Source of the DNA: Symbiodinium natans
Lineage: Eukaryota; Sar; Dinophyceae; Suessiales; Symbiodiniaceae
Direction: 5' to 3'
NCBI GenBank assembly: GCA_905221605.1
Contig: CAJNDS010000524.1
Coordinates: 248,001 to 312,000, forward strand
DNA length: 64,000 nt
Position 1 is the stretch's first letter. Each line of letters starts with the position of its first letter. The translations under genes were made by a program, and so were the position numbers. The notes beneath the pieces are model-generated. The model had not been told where the DNA came from. It ran no database searches and saw nothing but the letters and a program-made list of their open reading frames with translations. Positions 21,166 to 30,292 of the stretch are shown piece after piece.

Positions 21166-22140
21166 ATGGAATCAGTTCAGAAGGAGCAAGCCTCATCCAG
21201 TCGATCATGGGTGCTGCGCAACACGTTCATCGAATTTGTCGAAGATGGTGCAGATGAGTTCGCCAGCTGCTTGATGCGTGCAAGCTCAGACTCCGTTCTT
21301 TACGAGGGTTACTCACGCACGCAGGTGACTGAGCCACGGAAGCCTTGTGAGGTCAAGGTTGTCGAGGAGGCCAGTACCTTCGCTTCGGATGAGCCCATGA
21401 GTGACACGGACACTGTTCCCGACACCAATGGCGGAAAGTCTTTGCCGCTGCTGTGCTATTCCCACATTGACAGTGGGGTGAGCACTCCCAATGCGGCACC
21501 GGAGGGAAGCGACTTCGAGCTGTATGTCACGCGAACGCCAAGTCTTAGAGGCATGGATTGGCAGAGCAGATTCGAAGCAGCCGATCTGATTCCGAGGGAC
21601 GAAGAGATTAGATCCGACCCCATGCCGGACCTCGTCCCTCCGATTCATCATCACAGCCACGCCACGTCATCAGAGGCTGAGCGCGGTGGAGCAAGTGCTC
21701 CCTCGAAGCAGGACCTGCGGAGGCTGGCAGCGGAAGTAGCCAGGCTGGAGCAGGAGAACAACTTGCTCCGCCGGATGGCGCAGGGACCGAAACAGGAGCC
21801 AGTTGCGAGTCCTTCTCAGCAGATCGGTGGCATGGCCTGGGCCATGGCATCGGCTGTGGACTTTACTCAGCACCAGGACTCCAGGAATGGCTGGCTTCAA
21901 GGGCTTGAGAGGTCTTCCTGCCACAACAGCCCTGCGATGCACGAGCACGTGCAGGATGAGTACAAAGCAGTTCAACACGGCGACTGTGCAGCCTTGCCGG
22001 AACCCTGGAAGACTTTCCGTTACCCTCGTGATCGAAAGCACCATCGTAGCAAAGCGGCGGGCTCGCGTCATAGGCGGCAAGCTTTTGCAGATGCTCCAAA
22101 ACTTCTTCCCTGCACCCCCGGGCATGTGAGTTCAAGATGA
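21166..22140 (+). CDS. RRM-less Mei2-like protein, array copy 5
   Basis: 324 residues, like copy 4 but with NAAPEGSDF as in copy 3. The spacers before and after share a small indel (CTCACTTAGTTCC in place of CTCACCAAGTTTCC), so copies 5 and 6 arose from the same unit version. The frame is intact throughout. Confidence 0.75.
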   Translation: MESVQKEQASSSRSWVLRNTFIEFVEDGADEFASCLMRASSDSVLYEGYSRTQVTEPRKPCEVKVVEEASTFASDEPMSDTDTVPDTNGGKSLPLLCYSHIDSGVSTPNAAPEGSDFELYVTRTPSLRGMDWQSRFEAADLIPRDEEIRSDPMPDLVPPIHHHSHATSSEAERGGASAPSKQDLRRLAAEVARLEQENNLLRRMAQGPKQEPVASPSQQIGGMAWAMASAVDFTQHQDSRNGWLQGLERSSCHNSPAMHEHVQDEYKAVQHGDCAALPEPWKTFRYPRDRKHHRSKAAGSRHRRQAFADAPKLLPCTPGHVSSR

Positions 22141-22527
22141 ACTGCTTGATTTGTACTTTTGTGAAAAGGGTACCCGAATTCCTTCACGCACCTCGCTCTC
22201 AGGGGCGAAGCCGGATTTGGCCGGTCTTGTACAGGGTTGGCATGCAACAAATGCTTGGAGCAACCGTCACCAGCAGTTCCTACATCTCCTAAGTGAGCAA
22301 TCGCGTACTTGGCGCATAGCAGAGAAATTGCTGGGAAAACCACGGCCGATCGATTTTGAGGCAATTTGAGGCAGCTGTCCAACGTAGCATGACACTTGGC
22401 AGTATTCACCCTCACTTAGTTCCTTTGTCAGCCTGATTGCCCATCAAACTTGGCCGTCTTAGCTCAAGGACTCAAGGGTGGCTGTCTGTTTGCGCTCCAC
22501 CTCAGCAAGGGACCAGTGCAGGACGCG

Positions 22528-23487
22528 ATGGAATCAGTTCAGAAGGAGCAAGCCTCATCCAGTCGATCATGGGTGCTGCGCAACACGTTCATCGAATTTG
22601 TCGAAGATGGTGCAGATGAGTTCGCCAGCTGCTTGATGCGTGCAAGCTCAGACTCCGTTCTTTACGAGGGTTACTCACGCACGCAGGTGACTGAGCTACT
22701 AGAGCCTCCCGAGGCTAACGTTGCCAGTACCTTCGCTTCGGATGAGCCCATGAGTGACACGGACACTGTTCCCGACACCAATGGCGGAAAGCCTTTGCCG
22801 CTGCTGTGCTATTCCCACATTGACAGTGGGGTGAGCACTCCCAATGCGGCACAGGAGGGAAGCGACTTCGAGCAGTATGTCACGCGAACACCAAGTCTTA
22901 GAGGCATGGATTGGCAGAGCAGATTCGAAGCAGCCGATCTGATTCCGAGGGACGAAGAGATTAGATCCGACCCCATGCCGGACCTCGTCCCTCCGATTCA
23001 TCATCACAGCCGCACCACTGGAGGAAGAAGTGCTCCCTCGAAGCAGGACCTGCGGAGGCTGGCAGCGGAAGTAGCCAGGCTGGAGCAGGAGAACAACTTG
23101 CTCCGCCGGATGGCGCAGGGACCGAAACAGGAGCCAGTTGCGAGTCCTTCTCAGCAGATCGGTGGCACGGCCTGGGCCATGGCGTCGGCTGTGGACTTTA
23201 CTCAGCACCAGGACTCCAGGAATGCCTGGCTTGAAGTTTGCGGGAGGCGGGCGTGGGGGCGGGGGTGTGGGGATGTCAGGGCAATCAAGTGCACACGTCG
23301 GCTGTTGGAGCAGCAAGGTCTGATGGCACATAGTCGCAACACCGTTGATCTATATTGTAGCCCCCAACAGTCTTTGCGCATGGCAGCTGCGACGCAAGGA
23401 TCCATCGAACAGCCCCTTGTTTCACCCTTAGTCATTGTCGAAAATCTGGGCCATGAGCCCAAACCCTCGGGACCGTCTCTTGCTTAG
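22528..23487 (+). pseudogene. Truncated Mei2-like array copy 6 (chimeric 3' end)
   Basis: It follows the array sequence through the N-terminal block, a diverged linker (LLEPPEANVASTFASDEP), a shortened HHHSRTTGGRSAPSKQD segment and the zipper. Homology then ends at about 23236, after ACTCCAGGAATGCCTGGCTT. The frame happens to stay open to 23487 through unrelated sequence, replacing the post-RRM segment and basic tail. This is the broken right edge of the array. The missing 3' part of such a unit reappears at 29872, on the far side of the LRR gene. It could still give a chimeric protein, but nothing supports function. Confidence 0.75.
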
Positions 23488-24595
23488 GCCGTATCGTTCT
23501 TTTTTTGTTGTTTGTGTTCTTTCTTTCTCTCGGTCCCCCAGAAACTGTTGCACGCTCTTGTGATCGACGGGTTTTTCTTATGCCCAGGGCCACTCCGCCA
23601 TGCTAGCGTTTCTGCAGTCATTCTCAAGGTGCCTTGTAGGATGTTGACCTGACATTTTCTTATGCTCCCGATTCTTCTCACCCACCCCCAATCCCCCACC
23701 CCCCCACGTAAGGAAACCTTCCGCCGTGCCGGAGTCAGCGTCGAGACGCGCAAGAAGTCGAAAAGCGCCAAAGAAAACGCAAAAAGTCGAAGCGCACGAG
23801 AAACGTGAAGAATACAAAAGACGAGACAAACGCCAACGACGAGAAACAAGAAGACGCAGAGCGTCGAAATTCACAAAAAAAAACATGAGAGAATGCAGGT
23901 TTCGATGGCTGTTCTTTTTCTGGTTTGCCACTCGGTGCAGGACTTGTCGCCTACCCTGCACGTGTCTGGCGATGAGCGCATTCCGAGGATTTCTCTGTCA
24001 GCTTCCCCCCCCCCCACCCCCCACCCCCCCACCCCCCACCCCCCCACCCCCCCCACCCCACCCCCCCTCCATTCACAACAAACCAACAATGCAATTGGGT
24101 GGGGAGAGGTGCGCCCTGCATCAGCCCGGCCACAGCCAACCCAACCAAGCCATGTTAACATGCCCACTTCGTTTCACAAACAGCGCATCTGTTTGGGACT
24201 CAGCCCAGGCGGAAGATGAACAACAAATGAGACATCTGAATCGAAGCAAACTGCGTTAATAAGACAAAAGCTGGGCCAGCACAAGAAACAAAAGCGCTGT
24301 CCTCAAAACCTTAGTACCCCCGAAACTCTCCGAAGCCCTAGCCGCAAGAAGCATCGGGAATCTGTCGCAGGCCACGATCGCCTTGAAGTTCCTCGCCCGC
24401 TACCCCAGGTCCTTCATGCTTGATGGGTTCCTTCTTGGTTGCTGTTCGGACTTAAGGTTTATACATGCTCATACACTGTTTCTACTGTATGGAAGAGGCG
24501 GGGTTTTGTGCAGAAGGGGTGCTCTGAAGGTCCCTTGCAGTGCTGAGTCTGGCAAGGCAACCCTGTCTCTGTTGACGGTTGGTGGTTGGTGCCGG
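23488..24595. other. Stretch without a recognised gene
   Basis: No recognised gene. About 23720-23900 is purine-rich with a lysine/arginine-rich open frame of low complexity. 24005-24068 is a C6-7A repeat. Confidence 0.45.
24005..24068. repeat. (CCCCCCA)n repeat
   Basis: Runs of five to eight C separated by single A, about nine units. The unit resembles a telomere-type C-rich strand but lacks TAA, so I class it as a simple repeat. Confidence 0.85.
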
Positions 24596-24607
24596 TTTTG
24601 GCTCAAG
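24596..24607 (+). other. Relict spliced-leader end before the LRR gene
   Basis: A perfect 12-nt match to the SL 3' end TTTTGGCTCAAG, preceded by GCCGG (SL has GCCA). It is followed directly by ATGGGCCCG, a ten-codon upstream frame. It marks the 5' end of a reinserted mRNA about 205 nt upstream of the LRR start codon. Confidence 0.65.
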
Positions 24608-24686
24608 ATGGGCCCGGCTGACGGCAGTGTAGATTCATAGTGTCGCTGCGCTCTTCCTTACCTGCCAGGAAAGAGAAAGATAATAC

Positions 24687-24740
24687 ATGTATCTTTACAT
24701 ATATACATATGTGCACATATATATATATATATATTATTTC
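24687..24740. repeat. (TA)n tract in the LRR 5' leader
   Basis: TATATACATATGTGCACATATATATATA lies between the SL relic and the chosen ATG of the LRR gene. It extends the LRR frame upstream as a tyrosine/isoleucine-rich stretch that is unlikely to be real protein. Confidence 0.8.
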
Positions 24741-24812
24741 TTGCCGGTATATGTGGAGCAAAAACTGGTGGAGAGCAGGTTGCAGGCACCTCAAGAATTG
24801 CCCTCGAGCAGA

Positions 24813-27800
24813 ATGGAGCATGTGCTCAGGATGTTCCAGCAGCACTTGGGTACTGGACCAGTGTCTGTTGACTCCCTCAGCACCGTCTTTCAGTGCTGCG
24901 GGATACAGTCTTCAGATGCTGAGAAATTGCTCCGGCTCATCGACCATGCAGGGTATGGCCACATCACTTGTGAAGCTTTGGTTCAATTCATCTATCATCT
25001 TGAAGGACCCGCGCTACGAGGGGCGGACACTGCTCCTGAAGGTGATGACTCACAAACTCCAGAAGCGGCGATGACGCGAGACTTGCGGATGACTGCAGTC
25101 CAGTTCCAGCAATACACGGAGTTCCTGAACAGTAGTTTCCCCAGTTGCCATCTCGTTGCAAGGACCGAACTCCGTGGCATCACCTTGAAGCAGCTGGAGG
25201 ACATAGAGTCCTTCGCAGAGCGGCAGCACATTGCCTGGCATTGGTGCAGCACTCGACGGGCTCCGCTGACCATGGAGACCATTAATTTGTATGACCTGAG
25301 CGCATGGGTCATCAAGCCTGCCACCTTCAAGCATGGTTGTGCCTTCGTGGAGCTACTTGTCGAGAGCGAACAAGCCCCAGAATGGTTCTGCAGCCACTGG
25401 TGGGGAGAGCCCATCCGCTGCTTCATTCGCGTCCTTGCCACACACCAGAAGTTGCGGCAACCGCTGGCAGAAGAGCCACCGCCCACATGGGCGTATTGGG
25501 TGTGCGCCTACGCCAACAGGCAGCACTCCCTTGGCGACGAGCTGACCTTGGATCCTCGAGATTCGAGCTTCTACAAAGCAATGCAGCTGTCCAAGGGCAT
25601 CCTTCTAATTCTTGACCACCAAGCAACTCCCTTCACCCGGCTTTGGTGTGCCTTCGAGGAGTATGTCGCCCTTACGGAGATGGACCAAGGATCTCAAAGC
25701 TCGCGGAAGCTTCTGGACATCGGCACCACCCTGCCGGGTACAAGCAAGGCGGCGTTGCTGACGGACGGGCTCACGCCCGCAGAGAGCGCGGATTATCGCG
25801 GGGACCAGCTCCGCGTGTGCCGCCAGGCCTCCTTCCCACTTGAGGTCTTGGGCAAAGGACTGCTGCCGGAGCTCCATCTCGCACAGGCGTCCATGGATGC
25901 TGACCGACGCCACATCTTGAACTCGATTGCTGGAGCACCCGACTTGGAAGCAGACCCCCCCACAGCACACAGCAACTACACCATGGTCAACAGCCGCTTG
26001 GGAGGCATGTTTGCCCGTGCTGGCTGGGAGCAGGCATTGGTTCAGGGCAAGTTGGCATCCATGCCATTCTCAGAGGCACTGCGCCGAGATGAGGTGACGA
26101 CTCTCACCTTCAATTGGTCAAACACGGCCCTGCGTCCACGGGACTGTGACTTGGAGGCGCTGGCCTTGGGCTTGCCACGCACTTTGGCGCAATTCAAGCT
26201 CATCATGGCCGATTTGCAGATGTCTTGGAAAACGAACGAGGACATCACAGACCTAGGCTTGGCAGCTCTCGGCGCCTTTCTCCCCGTGGAGGCTCTGGAG
26301 GACCTCCATCTCGGCTTCCCGATGTGTCCCAAAATTACCGGTTTCGGGATAGCTTCGCTTGTGGCACGCTTCCCTTGGAGTTCGATGACGAAGTTGCACC
26401 TCGACTTTGCCCTCTGCCAGGGTATCACAGACCCTGGCTTGGTGACACTTGGGCCATGCTTGCCCAGTACATTGCTCGACCTGTACCTCATCCTGTTTCA
26501 TTGCAAGCATGTCACGGATGCAGGCCTGGCCGCCATCGCAGTGAACTTGCCAAGGCTGAAGAGCTTGCAGGCTTTGAAGTTTGCTTGTGAAGGTTGCACA
26601 TCCATCACAGACCTTGGCTTGATCTCTGTGGGCGTGAACCTGCCCGTCACCAGTCTCACCGAGTTCCGCTTCCACGCCGGTCACCCCACAGGCATCCAAA
26701 ACTCTATGTTGGCAATGACCGCCACGGCACAGAAGCTACAGGACTGGGCGCTGGCAATGCTCGAGCAGAACCCAGAGCTGCAACCAATAGTTCGTGAGCA
26801 CCTGCCTAGGGCTGTGGCTGCCGCAGAGCCTGCAATACCTTCACCCTGCATGTTGGCAAGGATGCCAAGCGTCTCAGCTCAGGCGAGTGAGGAGAGGGGC
26901 ATGGGCATCGTGATTGCTCCGGGATTCGGGTATAGACCAAGATACTGTGGGGCCTTCTCTCTGAAAAGCCTACCCCTAATTGGCCTCACAATTGCCAATT
27001 GCCACACGGCAAAGGAGGTGAGATTGGAGGGGTTCCCATTAGATTTGCAAGATGAGCATCTGGCGATGCACATTGCCGGAACCTTGCCGTCCACCCTGAA
27101 GAAGCTGAATCTCAGCTTCGAGGGATGCGTGGAGATGACCGACCGAGGTCTTGAGATCTTGGCCACTGAGCTTGAGAGGGCTGCGCTGCAGCATGTGCAC
27201 TTGAGCTTTGGGAGTTGCAAGGGCATCACTGACCAGGGCTTGGTGAGCTTGCAGGCCAAGCTGCCCCTGTCGTCCTTGCTGGAATTGGAGCTGCTCTTCT
27301 CCAACTGCGAGCAGCTCACTGATTCTGGGCTGGCTTCCTTGCTGGCTTCCCTTGCGGATGTTGCGAATGCACGCTTGAAGCTTCTGCTCTTGGACTTCAG
27401 CAGTTGTCGGCAGTTCGCTGGCAAGAGCCTGGCCTCTCTGAAGCAGAGCCTGCAAGCCCATAGCTCCAGCCTCAAAGATCTGCGGCTGAGCTTCGATCGT
27501 TGTAGCGAGATCACTGATGCAGTTTTTTCCTCTTGGGTGGAGGCCCTGTCCTGCGCATGCCTGGAGACCTTCCGCTTGAGCTGCTGTGGCTTGGGGCTTT
27601 CTGACGCCAGCTGGGCCGTGCTCAGCGCGAATCTCCCCAGCAAGACACTGCAGCACCTCGAGCTCAAGTTCGCGAAGTGCACAGAGCTCTCAGGTAAGTG
27701 CTTGGTGCTGTTGGGAGGTAGCCTTGCATCGGCTCGCCTCCGGAGCCTCCAGCTGGACTTGTCACACTGTCCCATCACAGACGAGGGGCTGGCAGCTGTG

Positions 27801-28436
27801 AGGACGAGCCTCCCGCTGTCCTTGGAGGAGCTCTCTCTGCGCGTGGACGGGTGCCGCAGCCTCTCCGACCAGGCGCTGGTGGCTTTCGGACTGCCCTTCG
27901 AGAGCGACAAAAGCAAGTTGCGGTCCTTGAACTTTCACTTGACGCAATGCAAGCAGTTCACGGATACTGGCCTCGTGGCGTTGGGCCCGCTTGTCTCAAG
28001 TTGCCCACTCACAGAGTTGTTCATGGGGTGCTGTGGTTGCAAGGGCTTCTCAGATGCCGGCGTAGACTCATTTGCTCGAGCTTTGAGGAGCCTTCCTCTC
28101 CAGCGGGTCGTGCTGGAGTTCCGAAGCATCAAGAAAGTCACAGACGCGAGCTTGGCATCCTTTGGGGCAAACCTTCCAGACTCCGCAACAGAGGGCCGCC
28201 TTGACTTCTACCGCTGCAGTATTACGGGCATGGGGAGACACATGACAGAAGCCGGGCTGGAAATCTTGAAGAGATGGGCTGCTTGGTTTTGGCAGCGGAA
28301 GGCAGAGGGCTTGCCTACTACGGATCCACATGACAAAGGATCTGCCGGTGGAGTCACTGACTCTGACAATGAGCCTGATGAGAAGGGCGTTGCAGGCATT
28401 GCCCGCAACTCTGACTCAGTGGTGCAGAAGAAGTGA
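24813..28436 (+). CDS. Intronless leucine-rich repeat protein with TIR-like domain
   Basis: One uninterrupted frame of 1207 residues. I chose the ATG at 24813 over the one at 24687 because the extra 42 residues come from a TA microsatellite. Residues 1-68 resemble a degenerate EF-hand region. Residues about 190-290 carry a TIR-like module: FCSHWWGEP, YWVCAYANRQHSL, ILLILDHQATPFTRLWCAFE. Two blocks of leucine-rich repeats of the CxxITDxGL type follow (about 430-640 and 730-1150, e.g. CKGITDQGLVSLQAKLP, CEQLTDSGLASLLASL), as in AMN1/F-box-LRR proteins, which use such repeats as protein-binding solenoids. No F-box and no signal peptide seen. It sits between the broken array and its remnant, after an SL relic, so it is probably a retrogene. 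The open frame over 3.6 kb argues that it is functional. Partner unknown. Confidence 0.85.
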   Translation: MEHVLRMFQQHLGTGPVSVDSLSTVFQCCGIQSSDAEKLLRLIDHAGYGHITCEALVQFIYHLEGPALRGADTAPEGDDSQTPEAAMTRDLRMTAVQFQQYTEFLNSSFPSCHLVARTELRGITLKQLEDIESFAERQHIAWHWCSTRRAPLTMETINLYDLSAWVIKPATFKHGCAFVELLVESEQAPEWFCSHWWGEPIRCFIRVLATHQKLRQPLAEEPPPTWAYWVCAYANRQHSLGDELTLDPRDSSFYKAMQLSKGILLILDHQATPFTRLWCAFEEYVALTEMDQGSQSSRKLLDIGTTLPGTSKAALLTDGLTPAESADYRGDQLRVCRQASFPLEVLGKGLLPELHLAQASMDADRRHILNSIAGAPDLEADPPTAHSNYTMVNSRLGGMFARAGWEQALVQGKLASMPFSEALRRDEVTTLTFNWSNTALRPRDCDLEALALGLPRTLAQFKLIMADLQMSWKTNEDITDLGLAALGAFLPVEALEDLHLGFPMCPKITGFGIASLVARFPWSSMTKLHLDFALCQGITDPGLVTLGPCLPSTLLDLYLILFHCKHVTDAGLAAIAVNLPRLKSLQALKFACEGCTSITDLGLISVGVNLPVTSLTEFRFHAGHPTGIQNSMLAMTATAQKLQDWALAMLEQNPELQPIVREHLPRAVAAAEPAIPSPCMLARMPSVSAQASEERGMGIVIAPGFGYRPRYCGAFSLKSLPLIGLTIANCHTAKEVRLEGFPLDLQDEHLAMHIAGTLPSTLKKLNLSFEGCVEMTDRGLEILATELERAALQHVHLSFGSCKGITDQGLVSLQAKLPLSSLLELELLFSNCEQLTDSGLASLLASLADVANARLKLLLLDFSSCRQFAGKSLASLKQSLQAHSSSLKDLRLSFDRCSEITDAVFSSWVEALSCACLETFRLSCCGLGLSDASWAVLSANLPSKTLQHLELKFAKCTELSGKCLVLLGGSLASARLRSLQLDLSHCPITDEGLAAVRTSLPLSLEELSLRVDGCRSLSDQALVAFGLPFESDKSKLRSLNFHLTQCKQFTDTGLVALGPLVSSCPLTELFMGCCGCKGFSDAGVDSFARALRSLPLQRVVLEFRSIKKVTDASLASFGANLPDSATEGRLDFYRCSITGMGRHMTEAGLEILKRWAAWFWQRKAEGLPTTDPHDKGSAGGVTDSDNEPDEKGVAGIARNSDSVVQKK

Positions 28437-29189
28437 CGACAGTGAGATCGAGGGGAGTTTTTGTGGTCTCCTTGCAGAGCAACGCAGACCTTGCAGGTGT
28501 GCGAGCTCGTGAAGTCGTGAAGAGCACGAGCTGGCACAGCCTGGAAACGTCAACTGAGACTGTCTGAGCCAAACTCAAGAAGACCGAAGGTGGTTGCTCA
28601 TGCGTTGCTCACGCAGGGTTCCTCATCCAGGTTCCCGGCTTGAAGCAAGTAAGCGCCAGAGAGATGAACAAATTCAACTGTCAGCGCCAGGTGATGGCGT
28701 GGATGGCGGCGCTCATTCTCGGAGACCATCACTGCGCTCAAGCATATCCGACCTGTTTCAGAGTCAGCGTCACACACAGGCAGCAACATGAAGCATCGTA
28801 AAGGACGAACGCACTTGACAGGCAGACGATGCTCCAGGTTCCGTTTCTTGCAGAACTTCTTGACCGGCGTCCCTTCCTCAATGTAATCCTTGTCCCCGTT
28901 CCAAGCACATGCAGAACATGTCTGAAAACATCCCTCTCAACTGTTGAGGTTGTTACGAAAGCTCCCCCTCAAACTGCGTCAGCTTATCTGTACTAGGGGG
29001 ACCCCGTTTTTGCGGCATTTTCGGTCCGGATTTCGAGGCTGCTAATCCCGGGCTGGTGCTGGGTGTTGGGGCGGCGTCCGCTGGGGGCCTTTTTCGAGCA
29101 GTTCTCGCTGGAGGCATGGCAGCCTTTTTATGGAAAAACGAGGGCCTGCTGATGCTGCTGATGCGTGGGTGCTGGCGGTCCCAGAATAA
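28437..29189. other. Stretch without a recognised gene
   Basis: 3' flank of the LRR gene. Only short frames are present and none is recognised. Confidence 0.45.
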
Positions 29190-29206
29190 GGGGGGGGGGG
29201 GGGGGT
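29190..29206. repeat. Poly-G run
   Basis: About 16 guanines between the LRR 3' flank and the direct repeats at 29231. Confidence 0.85.
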
Positions 29207-29230
29207 GGCTGGGGGCATTTGCTGGCAAAA

Positions 29231-29515
29231 GGTGCGGCTTGCCTCAAAGATGCGCGTGGCAACAAGTCTTCCCTAACGTGAAGCCCCCGAGCCTCACCCG
29301 CAAACCCATCATGGGGGAGGGGGGTTTCGGGAGGCATTTGTTTGGCAACAAGTGCGGCTTGCCTCAAAGATGCGTATGGCCACAAGTCTCCCCGAACGTG
29401 AAGCCCTCAATCCTCAACCTGAAGCCCATCATGCAGGCAGCCCTTTCTGCAGACAAAGATGCGTATGGCAACACGTCTCCCCGAACGTGAAGCCCTCAAT
29501 CCTCACCCTTCGTGG
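29231..29515 (+). repeat. Three imperfect direct repeats (about 95-120 bp)
   Basis: The shared core is GGCTTGCCTCAAAGATGCG, then TGGCAACAAGTCT, AACGTGAAGCCC and CCCATCATG. Copies begin near 29231, 29350 and 29445, the last lacking its left part. The + frame stays open across them, giving a repeated GLPQRC...VKP...KPIM pattern, but no known family matches. I treat it as a noncoding tandem duplication. Confidence 0.7.
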
Positions 29516-29871
29516 GCATAACTGTTTTGATATACTGACCTCTACAAATCTCCTCCCATCCAGATGTAGTCCAGGTTCTTGCGAAGCAGCGTCACGCAGC
29601 CCGATGATGATCATGGCCCCATGGCCATAGGGTTGGCTGGTGTTGTTCATACATTCGCGGTGTCATTCTCCAGGACTTCGCTCTATGTGGGGCACATGTA
29701 GGCAAGGTGGGCACTTTTCGAGAAGGTTGTTTCCTTCTTGTTAGGCGGCTTGCGTGGTTCACAGTTTAGGTTATTGAGTTGAGGCTCGATGAGTTGGTGG
29801 TCTTCATGGCCCAGCCATGGATTCTTGCGGTCAAATCCGTCATGACCTGAGCAACCTGAAGCGGCCCAACC

Positions 29872-30241
29872 TTAGGCCGATGCTCCAAAACTTCTTCCCT
29901 GGACTCCCGGGCACTTGAGTTCGACACGAACCGCTTGATATGCAATTTTCGGATAGGTCGAAAGAGTACCTGATTTCCTTCACTATCCACCTCGCTCTGA
30001 GGGGCGAAGCCGGATTTGGCCGGTCTTGTACAGCATCGGTTGGCCTGCAACAAGTGCGGCGAGCAACCTAGCCCAGCAACTCCTAAGCGAGTAGTCGCGT
30101 ACTTGGCGCGGTAGCAAGGGCAATTGCTGGGAAAACCGCGCGATTGATGCTCCAGCAGCTGTCCGCCAGAGATATCTGGACACCCAAGCTTGAGCTTTCC
30201 CCAGCAATCATTTCAAACTCGGCTTCTCGGTTTGGCTCAAG
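29872..30241 (+). pseudogene. Remnant 3' end and spacer of another Mei2-like unit
   Basis: 29872-29915 matches the last codons of the array genes (GATGCTCCAAAACTTCTTCC). It is followed by a diverged copy of the array spacer with GAAGCCGGATTTGGCCGG and GCGTACTTGGCGC, ending at an SL relic (TTTGGCTCAAG, 30231-30241). So the full-length gene was once the next unit of the same tandem series, and the LRR block (about 23236-29870) now separates them. Confidence 0.75.
30231..30241 (+). other. Relict spliced-leader end before the full-length Mei2-like gene
   Basis: TTTGGCTCAAG, 11 nt identical to the SL 3' end, at the same place relative to the start codon as the relic of array copy 1. Sequence after it (GGTGGCTGTCTGTTTGCGCT) is shared with every array unit. 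Confidence 0.65.
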
Positions 30242-30292
30242 GGTGGCTGTCTGTTTGCGCTCCACCTTGGCACGGGACCAGCGCAGGACACA

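Larger units (their letters stand above)
15622..23235 (+). repeat. Tandem array of six about 1.36-kb Mei2-like units
   Basis: Start codons lie at 15685, 17081, 18441, 19804, 21166 and 22528, giving periods of 1396, 1360, 1363, 1362 and 1362 bp. Each unit is a coding part of about 975-1008 bp plus a 387-388-bp spacer. Copies 2-5 are almost identical, including the spacers, implying recent amplification or gene conversion. Copy 1 keeps an older linker resembling the full-length gene at 30293. Copy 6 loses homology at about 23236. Copies 3 and 5 share a Q-to-P change (NAAPEG) that 2, 4 and 6 lack, hinting at duplication of two-unit blocks. Confidence 0.95.

Noticed and set aside
15622-23235. CRISPR-like repeated structure
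   Set aside because: The period is about 1.36 kb with coding units and near-identical spacers; nothing resembles short repeats with unique spacers, and the DNA is eukaryotic.
23726-23900. Lys/Arg-rich open frame as a nuclear protein
   Set aside because: Purine-rich low-complexity DNA gives such frames readily; no supporting motif and no exon signals.
26879-27916. 345-residue open frame on the minus strand
   Set aside because: It lies entirely inside the LRR gene and is serine/lysine-rich, a mirror of leucine-rich codons. No domain; treated as a shadow frame.
29766-29890. Minus-strand frame recalling the end of a retroelement polyprotein
   Set aside because: The similarity is loose, and part of it is simply the antisense of the Mei2-like 3' remnant.
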